Shown here piece after piece: positions 8,934-20,400 of a DNA stretch of 64,000 bases. The stretch is taken from positions 441,782,792 through 441,846,791 of the forward strand of contig CM077115.1 of assembly GCA_039619475.1 (NCBI GenBank), given 5' to 3'. The DNA comes from Icerya purchasi (taxonomy: Eukaryota; Arthropoda; Insecta; Hemiptera; Monophlebidae). The translations under genes were made by a program, and so were the position numbers. The stretch's first letter is position 1; each line of letters begins with the position of its first letter. The notes below the pieces were generated by a model. The model saw nothing but the letters and a program-made list of their open reading frames with translations. It had not been told where the DNA came from and made no database searches.

Positions 8934-10600
8934 ACATAAGTTCTAAGCAAGGTATTTGAACGAATTGTTTATTTTCGTCTAAACTGGTTGTTGGAAACAA
9001 AAAATCTGCTTCATTCTTCGCAGCGTGGTTTCCGTCATAATCGATCGACATTACAACAATTGCATGGTATTCAAAACGCTGTTTCAAAGGCCTCGGCAAA
9101 AAAACTTCATTTATTAGCTGTCTTCTTTGACCTATCCAAGGTTTTTGACAAGATACTAAAGCACATAATCATGGGTCAACTGGTGCATTGTGGGCCTCTT
9201 TGCTCGGATGGTGGCTATAGTGGTACTGGGTCAAGATGGTGCGGATCTCCTGGAGTTAGTATGAACGCTACGCTATTTGGCGATCATGTGTCCCCTTCCG
9301 ATGTGAAGCATCTTTCCTTTTTATCCTCAATATATCGTAAGCTCGTCGTCCGCTGATGCCGTTTGAATAATTAATAATCAATCATTTTGCTTTTCTGGAC
9401 GGGAATTGCGAGCACCGCTTTGCAGTCGCAACCGTAGGCGAATAGCGATGCCTTGTCTCTTGCCTCATCGGGCACTGTGGGCACTGCATTGCAGTTGCGG
9501 CCATATTGTTGATGAGGATCTTTTTGTGGGCGCTGCCTAACAATCGCAGACATGGATAAAAATACTTTTCTTTTTATGCTGGTCACACGTTTAAATAGAT
9601 ATAATATATTATAATCAGGTATAATGGCTAACAAGACATAAGAGCTTTCCATTCCTTTAAGGTATCCTGTATATTTTTTCGTCTAAAAATTTATTTCCCT
9701 TCGGACTGCTAATTGCACGAGTTCTAGTGCCGATCTTTTTTGATTCCCTTGCTGTCTCTCCATAGAAGTTCTGGCCGTCTCCACCTTCCCCGAATAACTT
9801 TCTTGGTGTCCTCAGTTTCCTTTTGTCCTACGTTCTTCCTTCTTGATGAGTAATCGTCCGCAGCTGACAAGCCCAATAAAAAAGTAAAAAAAAAAAAAAA
9901 AAAAACTCTTCTGTTGGAATTTCTCTGGAAACTTAACAATACTTATTTATTATTTTCTTAATAAACCGGAATTTTTTCGTGCGAATTGGGAAAAAATCAT
10001 CTTCTTTGCGCCCTTTGGTAACTGGTATTCCACAAGGTTCAGTGTTGAGCCCGATACTTTTCAATATTGTGATTAACGACTTGGCAAATATTCATTTCAC
10101 AGTCAGAAGCTTACTATTCGCTGATGACATGACAATTTTCATGCATTGTTGAACTGTATCCACTGGCGAACATGTACTACAGTCCGATATCTTAGTTTTC
10201 TTTTAGATAAAAAGCTCTCTTGGAAGCTTCACTTGAACCATATTAAAAAAACTTGTACTCGGAAAATGAACATTTTAAAGAAATTGGCTCACCCCTCTTA
10301 TGGCGCTGACCAAAATTCTCTATTACGATCTATCGTTGTTTGATCTTGTCTAAAAGCAAGTACGGAGCTGCGTTATATTCCACAGCGAGCTCTTCTGCTC
10401 TCAACTCTCTAAATGTTGTTCAGAATTCAGCTCTCTGCTTGGCTACTGGAGCATTTCGCACTACGCTGATTGACAGTTTGCACTCTAAATCATCAGAATG
10501 GTCTTTAGATATTCGCCGCCGGTTTTTCTTGGCTAATTTTTCAGTACAATCTAATGCTTCCAGTTTTTCATCACCACAGTTAGTCTCATTATCAACCTAG
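8934..10600 (+). pseudogene. LINE A reverse transcriptase remnant
   Basis: RT motifs appear in order: GFRHNRSTLQQLHGIQNA, then AVFFDLSKVFDKIL (motif A, first catalytic Asp present), TGIPQGSVLSPILFN near 10020 (motif B) and SLLFADDMTIF near 10110 (FADD, motif C intact). A stop follows the FADD at about 10149, and a deletion then joins to RYLSFLLDKKLSWKLHLNHI (motif D/thumb) and KYGAALYSTASSSALNSL. At least three frames are needed to read it. The catalytic residues survive, but the gene is broken beyond use. Confidence 0.75.
9183..9905 (+). mobile_element. unidentified ~720-bp poly(A)-tailed insertion in LINE A
   Basis: The RT of LINE A breaks after HIIMGQL near 9180 and resumes after 9905 with a segment matching the next part of the RT (NRNFFVRIGKN-like). 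The insert ends in CCAATAAAAAAG followed by about 20 A, i.e. a poly(A) signal and tail on the plus strand, so it arrived as a copied RNA (SINE, processed transcript or short LINE end). I recognise no family, and a target duplication is not convincing (only AACT is shared). Confidence 0.4.
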
Positions 10601-10676
10601 CCTTCCCCAAGGCAGTCGCAGTCAGTTTCAGACATTTTTAATACCACCTTAGGTTCTCGAATGCATTAATTTTACC

Positions 10677-11592
10677 GTGGGCCCAATCAAGATAGATCTC
10701 TTTATGCTCACCATGAGAAGAGATTGCGCATCCATTGATCAAAAAGAGAAAATCATTCGGACACGAACCTCCGGCTCGTCTCTTTTCTACACCGACGCGT
10801 CTAAATTTGATTCGGTTGCTGGCTGCTCAGTCGTCACTGATGATGTCGCTCCAATCCGTTATTTACTTCCGGAACCGTTTTCTATCCCATCCGCCGAACT
10901 ACATGGTACCTGGCTCGCTGCCAATTTCCTCATGAAATCCGACTTACACCAATCGTCCGCGGTATGTTCAGATTCTCTCTGCACTTAACGCTTTGTCCAA
11001 CCTGTTCAGTTACGATCAACATCCGGTAGCCAAAGAAGTTCTCAAATTAATATCGTCGAGACCGGATTGAACAGTAACGTTCATGTGGATTCCTGCCCAC
11101 GCTGGTATTCGAGGGAACGAACTGGCAGACACGGCTGCAAAGGAGGCTGCTGTGACTCTGCGGATGCCAAACGTTCTGGTTCCAGCAACCGATCTCAAAA
11201 TCTATATAAAATGTGGTTTAAAGGATCTGTGGCAGAGGAAACGGCAGCAAACATCACAAACAAATAAGTTTAGCTCGATCAAGTTGTCAATATCACCGTG
11301 GAATATGTCACTTCCAAATCGAAGGGATGATGTAGTCATCACCAGACTCCGATTGGGTCACACACGGCTCATCCACGAATATTTACTAAATGGAGCGGAA
11401 TCTCCTCAATGTGGCGTGTGTAGAGTTACTCTCACCATTAACCATATTCTCACCGAATGCCGCTCATACTCCTTGGAAGAGAAATTCTCCAACCTGCTTT
11501 CTTCCCTTTCCCCCATCCTTAATGGCAACTCCTCTTCACTGTCCAACTTAATTCTTTTGCTTCATAAGTCCGGACTCTACTCATTAATCTAA
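10677..11592 (+). pseudogene. LINE A RNase H domain and C-terminal Cys/His motif
   Basis: RNase H removes the RNA strand of the RNA:DNA hybrid made during retrotransposition. Visible motifs are LFYTDASKFDSVAG (first Asp), PSAELHGTWLA (Glu), AVCSDSL (Asp) and FMWIPAHAGIRGNELAD (His and final Asp). Then comes a tail with RLRLGHTRL and CGVC...HILTEC, the CCHC-like end of this LINE group. A frame change at about 10985 and a TGA near 11069 split the domain; all four acidic positions are still readable. The last reading frame (11083-11592) is intact to its stop. Confidence 0.75.
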
Positions 11593-11621
11593 ACCTCCTT
11601 CTCCTCCCGTTCCTCTAGCCA

Positions 11622-12117
11622 TAGTTGCTGCAGATTTAATAATTATATTAATTGATGAGAGAAACATTCATAATCTTCTTTTAACCATAGATAATGTTAT
11701 TTCTATTAAAATTAATAACTATTTTTTAATAAGCTGTTATATTTCATCTAATGAGAAAAGAGAACCATTAATGCGATAGTAAAAAAAAAACGTTCAAATA
11801 TGCCCGGTTTTGTAGGTGATTTCAGTATTTGCTTACCTAGCCTAGGAAATTAAATTAAACTGAATGAAAACTCTCAGATGTTATATGATCTTATTTATTA
11901 ACAATAACTTAATAATCTTTTTGAAAATCATAATAGGAACAGTATTATTGATTATCTTATTAGTACTCATAATGTCCACACTCTATTTATTTTTGTGGTA
12001 GTACATGCATAACTCATTGCTCATAAACGTTTCATTATCTGACATGATTCTTTTAACGAAAACATTAAAAATCAACATTTTAAAATCAACTTTCCACATA
12101 CCGCTTTGAGGTTACAT
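11622..12117 (+). pseudogene. endonuclease fragment of an R1-like LINE
   Basis: In the plus strand a decayed AP-endonuclease-like domain can be followed: IVAADLIIILIDE, INNYFLISCYISS, then LVGDFSICLPS, where GDFS corresponds to the GDFN motif of LINE endonucleases, and NLFENHNRNSIIDYLIST. Three or more stops interrupt it. The LINE A ORF ends 30 bases upstream, but this is an endonuclease and so belongs to a different insertion. It abuts the inverted fragment at 12119. The GDF motif and the strand order support the call; the R1 assignment is weaker. Confidence 0.45.
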
Positions 12118-12118
12118 G

Positions 12119-12286
12119 CCACAAGTCCTATACCAAATGTCTCCACATCAACAACTCCTCGCTTCTTATTCCACAAAGCAAATTGGGAAATGTTTCGTGA
12201 CAAGGTTTCTGTCCCACATCAATTCAAAGCTTCTTATGAACAACAAGAATTATCCTTCCTTCAACAGTCCACGGATGCTTTCAACA
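12119..12286 (+). repeat. inverted, internally deleted copy of LINE B endonuclease/linker
   Basis: Bases 12119-12222 match the reverse complement of about 13657-13765, and 12223-12286 match the reverse complement of about 13135-13194. The segment is therefore two non-adjacent pieces of LINE B joined across about 460 bases and placed head to head with the 3' end of B. Reading on the plus strand gives SPIPNVSTSTTPRFLFHKAN and then ASYEQQELSFLQQSTDAFN, both present in B. Confidence 0.7.
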
Positions 12287-12287
12287 A

Positions 12288-13121
12288 GATGGCTAGGCCG
12301 TTGTTATCAGACAAACTCTGTATTTTATCGATAGTTTTCTTGAGTATTTTTTGAGCGATAGGAGGAAAATTTGACGATAAGGAGATGTTAAGATCATCGA
12401 TAAACAGCCGGTCGGTTATAGGCGGCGAGATGCATTCGGCTACGTCATTGACGTAAATTATGAATAAGGTTGCACTCAGAGCAGAGCTTTGTGTCACGCC
12501 GTTCTCCGTTGGAATGAGTGCTGATAATGATGTAGCGATCTTAACCCGGATCGTTCGGTTGCTTAAAAAGCTAGCGATATAATTGCCCATCTGGCTATTT
12601 ATTCCTGCGGCTTTGAGCTTTAGCAATAATTCATGCCGCCATATGCGATCAAATGCTTTTTCTAAATCGAAAAAGACCGCATATGTATGTTGATGGTGGT
12701 GGAAGCTCGTTATTATTTGCCATTGTAAAGTTATTAAGGGATCGCCTGTTGATCTCGCTTTACGCCCTCCGGCTTGTATAGGAGAAAGGATATTATTTTG
12801 TTCAAGGACAAAAAGGGGGCGCCTGTTCACCATTTTTTCCATTATTTTGGATAAGACGTTTAAAAGGGAAATTGGACTATAGCATTCAGGACGGAATGGA
12901 TCTTTATTTGGTTTTAATATAGGAATAATGCATGCCATTTTCCAGAATTGAGGAATATCGCCAGATACCCATATTTGGTTATAAATATTAAGAAGAAACT
13001 CTTTTGCCTGCGCTGGCAAATACTTAACCTTGTATGGATGAACAGAGTCGGGACCAGGTGCGTCGGAACCAGGTGCACTGTTTCGGGTATGAAATTTGAG
13101 TTGAAAGTTTAATTCAGCCAT
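12288..13121 (-). pseudogene. LINE B reverse transcriptase, 3'-truncated
   Basis: The frame includes SDAPGPDSVHPYKVKYLP, IPILKPNKDPFRPECYSPIS, NILSPIQAGGRKARST, AVFFDLEKAFDRIW (motif A), NGVTQSSALSATLF (motif B; PQGS reads TQSS) and DRLFIDDLNISLS (motif C; YADD reads FIDD). It then stops at the join to the inverted copy. Compared with LINE D, motifs B and C carry substitutions but both catalytic aspartates survive. The frame is open for 286 codons, so decay here is by truncation more than by stops. Confidence 0.75.
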
Positions 13122-13219
13122 GGAAAATTTGCCGTTGAAAGCATCCGTGGACTGTTGAAGGAAGGATAATTCTTGTTGTTCATAAGAAGCTTTTCTAGAT
13201 GTAAACTTGGTGGAATAGA

Positions 13220-14411
13220 CTAAGGAGGAGAACTCATTCTTGTAGTGCCGAGCGAAGATATCCGCAATACGACTGAGTTGTTATGGGTTAAGGAGGTAGG
13301 GGGTTTGGATCGATTAAGGCCATTCATCGATATAATTTTTGCCCATGTAATTTGGTTAGATGTGGATTGGGCTATTGAATCAATGAAAGAGGTCCAGGAT
13401 TCTCGCTTCTTCATCTTAATTATGTAACGTGCTTTGGCGCGTAGCTTTTTGAATTCAATCAGGTCACTGAGTAATTGTGAAGATTTGTATTTCCCAGGAG
13501 CTCGTTTACGGTTTCGTATTGCTATGGCAACTTCACTACACCACCAGGGAACACGGCGTGGGCGGGGCCAGGGGGTAGATTTAGGGATCGCCGTTTCCAC
13601 TGCAGTAAACATAGCCTCAAGAAGTATCCTGATATTTTCTACCCCAGAGGTCATGAGTTGATGTGGGACAGAAACCTTGTCACGAAACGTTTCCCAATTT
13701 GCTTTGTGGAATAAGAAGCGAGGAGTTGTTGATGTGGAGACATTTGGTATAGGACTTGTGGTATATATTATAATAGGGAAGTGGTCGCTGAAACACAAGT
13801 CGGGCAGTACTACCGACTCTAATTTAGGATATAGGACAAGGGAGGAGAACGCTAAGTCGATAGTCGAGAACACATGGTATGGGAGGTTAAAATGAGTGTG
13901 TGTAGGTTGGGGAATAAAGCATAAATCAGTATTTAAAAGAAGTTTAGTGAGGATTACTGCATGTTTGTTTGTCTGTCTTGATCCCCAGATCGGGTAATGA
14001 GCGTTGAAGTCCTCTAATAGTATTATCGGTTTAGGAAGTTGTGTTGTAATGGACTCGAGTTCGTGTCCACTATTCATGCTGTTCGGAGGAATATAAAAGT
14101 TACGAGTTCGCTAAAAGAGGGGCATGTATGGCGACGGCAATAACTTGTAGGGAGGAGTTGAGACGGACTGGGTACGCAGGGATAGAGGTGTGGATAAGAG
14201 ATAGAACACCTCCTTTCGCTCTCATACCTTGAGTATTGTCACATCTAAAGAATTTATAGTTATTTACTCTCGGTTGATGTTTTGATTTGAGGTGTGATTC
14301 TTGTAAGCATATATCATAGGGGTTATGCCGTGCAATTAACTGCATCAGTTCAGCACGGTTGTTATTAAAACCGCGACAGTTCCACTGCATTAAATAAGAT
14401 TTTACCGTCAT
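13220..14411 (-). pseudogene. LINE B endonuclease
   Basis: This AP-type endonuclease would nick target DNA to prime reverse transcription. It starts MTVKSYLMQWNCRGFNN (the Asn motif), followed by CLQESHLK (Glu motif), GGVLSLIHTSIPAYP, ILLEDFNAHYPIWGS (usual GDFN reads EDFN) and LCFSDHFPIIIY (SDH motif intact). A break near 14090 joins two frames, and the linker to the RT (WCSEVAIAIRNRKRAPGKYK) follows. The GDFN change to EDFN would alter a metal- or DNA-contact residue. About 390 residues in total are readable. Confidence 0.75.
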
Positions 14412-15103
14412 CGTGGTTCTAAATAAGGTTGTAATATTGTACAGACTTTATAAGATTTTATGGACAAGGGAAGGATTTTACCAGTTTCAGATTTATTTGG
14501 TTTTTTGTTCTTTTAATGTATTTTCTTGCTAGTTTTTGAATCTTTATTGTTGCTTGTGAAATTTATTTTAAGCGGATCATTGCGATCGTCCTGATAATTT
14601 ATACTGGCCTGATCGCTAATATTGCTATAATCATTACTATTAAAGTTGTCATTATCATTATTATAGACCCTACAAGTATTATTATTATTATTTGTATTAT
14701 TCATATTAAAATCGCTGTTTTTGCTTTCAACGTTTTTATCATCCCTACTATTATCGTCATTATTATCAACATTATTATCGTTAGTATTTTTAAGATCATC
14801 TTTATTCTCGTCATGAGGCCCCTATTCTTCGTCATTCTCACATCGTTTCTCATCATTCTCCTCAGACATAGTGATGCGCACAATTAACTCATCCTCTACC
14901 TTTTCACCTTGCATCGGCTCACTGGAGACCACAGATACATTCCCAACGTTATTTAGTTTGTTTTTAAGATCTTGATTTACTCCGAAAATTATAACTTCGG
15001 GTATTTTATTGAGTTCTTCTTTGACTTTGATTTTATATTTTCCCAGTTCAACATCTCATTTGTTTTCTAAAAGATCGAATTTATTAATTAATGTATTATT
15101 GTG

Positions 15104-16221
15104 GTAATTTTTTTTTTATCTTTTTTTTTTATTTAAGAAGGGGTACTAAACCACTCACTGCATGTAACTACCTAGGTTATCGTAGTGAGTGGACCCACGT
15201 TTAAAACAGAATCCTTAGCTCGCTAGCCTGAACGAAAGTCATAAGATTGTTCAAAGCAGTAGGGGTATTTGAGAGGATGTCTTCAATCGATGTGATCTGG
15301 CCTCGCCGTAACCAATTTAGACGTGTGCATTTCAGCAAGATATGCGAAACTGACGGATATTCATTGATAGAACAAAGTGGGCAGGTACTTAGCTTTGGGG
15401 CTTGTTTGAGGATATAGTTGTGGGAAAAGGACATATGTCCCGTTCTCAGGCGATTGATTGCCGAAAACACTTTGTGTTCTGTTCCGACTGGAGGCCACCA
15501 TGGCTCCGTCATAGGCTTCAGTTCCCTGAGGAAGGTCGACTGAGACATCCAGTCATGACTCCACAGTGCGAAGACCGTATCTGACAGGAAACCTCTCAAA
15601 GATAATGGACCAAAAGCAAATAACGGCATTGGGCACATCATGAATGACCGAGCGACCAGGTCAACCCGCTTATTCCCCGAAACACAGGTATGACTGGGGA
15701 CCCATAAAAAAACAACTCGGCATCCCCTTCGGCTCAGCTGGTATAAGATAGCCAGAACTTCTAGGACCATTGGTGATTCTGGGTGATCTGACTGCAAAGC
15801 ACGTATGGACTGCAAGGAATCAGTCACCAGTAAGATTCCGAGCGGTTGGGATCTCAGTTCTAAGTATGCCTGAAGACAAAACAACACATTATACATTTCG
15901 GCTTCCGCAATGGATACAACATTGTTCAACCATATGCCCTTTGCGATTCCGTCTGTTTCAAAAGCGCATGCAGCTGGGGCAGCCTTGGACTCATTAACTT
16001 TGGATCCATCAGTGTTTGCTTTTGAGAACGTAGTATATTTATTAATAATATTTAGCGCCCTGTGCCCTCGAGGTGCCGTTGGGTGATTATTATTAGTGAG
16101 AGTTGTGATAGCTTCTACCTGAAAAGAAGCCCAGGGTGGGAATAATTTTGAAAAGTCCGTTCTGGGTGTTAAGTTGGGCTTTATGTTATTTTGCAACAAG
16201 ATTGCATTGACTTCAGGTAGG
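15104..16221 (-). mobile_element. LINE C: 3' end of an I-like LINE with 8-bp target duplication
   Basis: The insertion is flanked on both sides by TTATTGTG (15096-15103 and 16222-16229; CACAATAA on the coding strand). Removing it restores the gag-like frame (KHNN to NNTL). It ends on the minus strand in an A-rich tail (15105-15132). It is 1118 bases long, so it is strongly 5'-truncated and keeps only the last part of ORF2. The target duplication and tail are the marks of target-primed reverse transcription. Confidence 0.8.
15201..16199 (-). pseudogene. LINE C RNase H domain and C-terminal Cys/His motif
   Basis: The 332 codons are uninterrupted. RNase H motifs: ANTDGSKVNESKAAPAACAF (first Asp), SIAEAEMYNVLF (Glu), LLVTDSLQSIRAL (Asp), FLWVPSHTCVSGNKRVD (His; final Asp present). 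The tail has FSAINRLRTGHMSFSHNYI and CPLC...HILLKC, the Cys/His end of this LINE group. The domain layout matches LINE D, but the sequence is well diverged, so C is a sister family. The N-terminal border is an insertion junction, not a start codon, since the frame reads into the gag upstream. Confidence 0.75.
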
Positions 16222-16868
16222 TTATTGTGTTTATTTAATTCTTCCAGTTTATTATTTATTTGTTTTATGTTGTAATCTAATTTTTCGTTAATATTTGTGT
16301 TAACCGCATTAATTTCTTCTTTAAAATCTTTAAAATTTTTAATATTTTCTTTGAGCTTGTTATTTATTTTGTCTTTTAAATTATTAAAATTTTCATTATT
16401 TTCTTCAAGTTTTTTATTTATTTCTTCTTTTAAATTTTAATTACTCCCTGCAATCTTTTCACTATTTTTTTTCATTTCTTCTTTTAAATTTTTATTAATT
16501 TCTTCTTTATTTTCTTTTGCTAGACATGAATTTCTTTAATTCTTCAATAGCTGATGGAGTTAGAAATGTCTCCGGGTTCACTGGGGCACAACACGTCTCC
16601 TCCAAATTAGTTTCCAAACTAGCCACCAAAATATGATTTGATATCTCATTCTGCATTTCATCTTCCTCGCTTCCATCAATATCATAATAATTTCATCTCA
16701 TCACAAACACTCCGGCTAAATCCGTGTTCTCCATTTTGACGCAGGGTAATTAAAATTAAATAAAATAAAATTTTGGGCCTAACTGTGGACAATTAAATAA
16801 TAAAATTTTAAACAAAATAATTTTGAAACTCTGGTTCATAAAAGAAAATTATTTTAAATAAATTGTAT

Positions 16869-17292
16869 TGTAAGGTCGGTATACGGGCGAAAGTTTTACG
16901 TGACAACGACTTTGAGTGGTAAAATAATTTTAATGTGAATATTCATTCGTATAGTAGGAAGAAGGATGAAATAATAGTAACAATTTAAAACATTTATTTA
17001 TACAAAGAATTATATTTAAAACATTAATTTATACAAAGAATCTCGCACTAATTTGTACATCTGGCTCCATTGTACTAAAATTGAACAAATTAGAAATTAT
17101 TGTTTCTCATATTTTTTTCTCATATTTTTAAAATGTCTGTCTCTCTCCCTCTTAGGCGGGCTAACCATACCCGAGTGGAAGGGACGCGTGCCTCTCAGTC
17201 GCTCTCATTGTGAGCGCATAACGTGAGCGGAGCGTAACGCAGTTTCTTCAAGTGTCACCCGGCAAACCAATTTATAAGACGTTGTCACGTCA
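16869..17292 (-). repeat. possible gypsy-type LTR (424 bp)
   Basis: On the minus strand this begins TGACGTGACAACGTCTTATA and ends CGTATACCGACCTTACA, so it has the TG...CA ends of an LTR, and it lies 135 bases before the gag ATG. An early TATAAAT (17270) could be the promoter. Against this, no tRNA-type primer site (TGG...) follows directly and no second copy is in the window. A related motif in the other orientation (ACGTGACAACGACTTT at about 16898) makes a DNA-element end a possible alternative. Confidence 0.4.
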
Positions 17293-17494
17293 AAAATAAT
17301 TTTTAAATTTTGATTATTCAAACTACGAGAAAATAAAACATATGTATATAAATATAGCAGACCAAGGAGCAAATTAAAAATAATATAAAATCTTTTTTTT
17401 TTTTTTTTTTTTTTATAAGATTGTATATGAGGGTTTCCATGTGCCGTGTTTAACTACTGGGGCTATTACAGCACATGGAGCCTACTTGAGGGGA

Positions 17495-20400
17495 TTAAAC
17501 GCGATAGTACAGATCGCTGCTCTGCATGTAAGCTAATACAGCTGCAACCGCGGACGGAGCGTTTGACAGTATCGTAGAACTAGAGGAAGTGGTGAAGTGC
17601 ATGGTTCGTGGTACTGCAAAAGAGGGACATTCGAGAAGTAGGTGATAGGCGGATGGGGCGCTCGGTTGACTACAAAAGGGGCAGACATTTGGGGGTACCT
17701 GGCTCGTGAATATGTAGCCGTGCGAGAGGGTTGTATGTCCTATTCGGAGACGATTCAGGACAGAAAAATCTCTGCGGGAAACTCCGTCTGTGGGCCACCA
17801 AGGCTCCGTGGTTGTTTATATGCTTCGGAGAAACGTACTTGAAGATCTCCATTCCTGTTGCCATTCTTCTCCAGTTTGCTGCATAAATAACTGAGCCAAT
17901 GTAGGGGGAAGAGGGGGGTTATGTGGCATTGGAGAGAACAATGTCGCCTGAGCTGCTCGATTGACACGTTCATTGCCTGGAATCCCAACATGAGCCGGCA
18001 CCCATAGGAAGGACATTTCGGAGTTTAAATGTGATAACCTGTATAATAGGTAATGGACCTTCCTTACCAAAGGGTTGTTGGATTTAATCCCCGAGATGAG
18101 TTGAAGGGAGTTTAGAGAGTCAGTTATGAGTAGGGCCTTTTGGGACTGGGGGTTGCTATCAGTATAGTGTTGGATGCAAAAGACCATCGCGTATATTTCA
18201 GCGTCCAGTGCTGTACAGTAATCGTGCAGTCTAACTGACTCTGCTGCCCCTGAGACTTCGAAGGAGCATGCCGCCGGTGACTGATAACTTATTGCCTTCG
18301 CTCCATCTGTGTAGAGGCATGCATGGTCTGTGTAGCTCGCTATGATATTTGTTGCTATTTGTGCTATGTTTGGGGGGTATTGTGCTTTGTTAAATTTTGT
18401 CAGCGATATGTTGATGTTTGTGATTGGCTGACTCCAAGGTGGTGCGGTTGCTGCGAAGTCTGGCAGAGTTCTTGGGATTGAAAAGATTTGGAAACGACCC
18501 ATAACCGAAAAAAGTTCGGGCACTGGGTCATTCCCAAACCTCATATTAGGAGATATTGTCGGGGTTTTGGTACTACTAAGGAGGGTGCTTAATTTTTTAA
18601 AGTTATAGTACTTCCTATAGTAGGACAGCGGGGGACAACCTGCCAGTGCATACAAACTTATAACCGGAGAAGAGGGATGAGCAAAAATGATAGATCGGAG
18701 GGCAGCAGAATGTATAGGATCTAAGGATCTTAGCACACTTTTAGCAGCTGAGGAGTACGCCTCGCACCCGTAATTGATTCGTGAAAGGATAATCGATCTG
18801 TAAATTGTAAGAAGTAATTTGGGGTTTATATTGTACTTGTAATTTGATAGATATTTCAGGATAGACAAGGATTTTAGGCATTTGGTTTTGAGCTCAGCTA
18901 TGTGAAAGCGCCAGGAAAGTTTTTTTATCAAATATTAGGCCTAGAAACTTGACTGATGAACGATTTGGGATAGGAAAACCATTTAGACTCAGGAATATGC
19001 TGGGAAGTGGGTTTCGGCGTCCCCTGTGGAAATCAACACATATTGTTTTTGTTAAGGAAAAGGTCAGACCGTTATCATTGGACCACTTCTGTAAATTTTC
19101 GATGGATTTTTGGAGGATATTTTGAGCGTTTATAGGATGGTTGGACGATAAGGATATATTCAGGTCATCAGCGTAGAGCCGGGACGTTACTGGGGCGGCA
19201 AGGCAGTCCGTTATATCATTGATATAATATATGAACAAGGTTGCGCTTAAAGCAGAGCCTTGTGGTACACCATTTTCCAACAGCATCAGTTCAGACGTTG
19301 ACGAACCAGTCGTAACTTGGATCGTTCTATTGTCTAAGAAGCTGTGTAGGTATTTACCCAATTTTCCAGTGATTCCCGCCGTTCGCAGTTTTAGTAGTAA
19401 GTCATGACGCCACAGGCGGTCAAATGCTTTTTCTAAATCGAAAAATACTGCGTAGAGGTGCTGTTGGCGATGAAACGCCAATAAAATCTGCCTTTGCAGG
19501 CTGAGTAGCTGGCTGACTGTCGATCTTGCCTCTCGCCCGCCGGCTTGGTTAGGAGATAGAAGACATTTTTGTTCTAGGAAAAATATGAGGCGTCTATTAA
19601 CCATCTTCTCCAGCGTTTTGGAAATGACACTAAGTAATGAAATAGGACGGTAACTTTCGGGAAGAGTAGGATCTTTATTTTCCTTTAGTATTGAATGATA
19701 TTGGCTGATGTCCATTGTGCCCGGAATGTTTCCAGAATTCCAGATTTGGTTGAATATATGTAGGAGAAAATGTTTGCCGGAAATTGGGAGATACTTTAGC
19801 ATGTACGGGTGGATACAGTCGGGGCCAGGAGCAGTGTTGGATGTGTGGTAGTTGAGTTGGAAATTTAATTCTGAGATGGTAAAGTTACTGTTGTATGTTT
19901 CATTGGATTCGGACGGGAAGTGCACTGGCTGCTGCTCTGTTTGGTGTTTCATGCTGCAGAAGGCGGGAGGGTACTTTTCTGACGACGATGCTGCGGCAAA
20001 GTAGCTGGCAAACGCTTTGGCGACGTCTGCTTCATCCGTTATCTGGTTGCCATTGATTCTGAGTTGGACGCGTTTTGGGGCGCTGTTGATTCCACTGATG
20101 GATTTTATTTTGTTCCACATGGTCCTATTTGACATTGACGAAGAGATCGATGCGATAAACTGTTCCCAGCATTCTTGTTTTTTGCCGCGAATAAGAGCAC
20201 GGGCAAGAGCTCGGGACTTTTTGAAGGCTATTAAGTCAGGTAACAACCGAGACGTTTTATACTTTCTGAGTGCTCGTTTGCGCTGTTGGATTGCGGTATG
20301 AATCTCTTTGCACCACCATGGTACTCTCTTAGCTCTAGAATTGTGAGATATGGGTATTGATAAGCAGGCGGTCTGTAGAATGGCATTAAGAAACGTGCTT

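Larger units (their letters stand above)
8934..11592 (+). mobile_element. LINE A: 5'-truncated, decayed I-like LINE with RNase H
   Basis: The element enters in the reverse transcriptase fingers (VFERIV, then WLLETKNLL and GFRHNRST) and runs to the end of ORF2 at 11592. The order RT, connection, RNase H, Cys/His tail is that of the I group of non-LTR retrotransposons, which copy RNA into nicked target DNA. The 5' part, including the endonuclease, is absent. A foreign poly(A)-tailed segment (9183-9905) interrupts the RT, and a deletion near 10150 removes part of the palm to thumb. No poly(A) tail of A itself is clear. Confidence 0.75.
12287..14440 (-). mobile_element. LINE B: EN-RT part of an I-like LINE, truncated at both ends
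   Basis: This is a minus-strand copy of the same subfamily as LINE D. It begins at or just before the ORF2 start (MTVKSYLMQWNCRGFNN), carries the endonuclease and most of the RT, and breaks off within the palm just after NNGLAI, at the join to the inverted fragment. The thumb and RNase H are missing. It lies beside the gypsy-like gag sequence at 14513. Confidence 0.75.
14513..16734 (-). pseudogene. gag-like protein with coiled coil and Asn/Asp-rich tail, split by LINE C
   Basis: The ATG at 16734 gives MENTDLAGVFVMR, then a TGA, then an acidic stretch (DGSEEDEMQNEI) and FLTPSAIEELKKFM. A long coiled coil follows (INNKLKENIKNFKDF, DYNIKQINNKLEELNKHNN) after a frame change near 16520. LINE C (15104-16221) interrupts it. 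Beyond C the frame resumes exactly (TLINKFDLLENK, a stop, then EELNKIPEVIIFGVNQ) and ends in an Asn/Asp-rich region (NNTNNNNNTCRVYNNDNDN) at 14513. Coiled-coil gag proteins of this type form the particle core of gypsy-like LTR elements. An LTR-like sequence lies 135 bases before the ATG. It could instead be a LINE ORF1. No zinc knuckle is seen. Confidence 0.5.
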
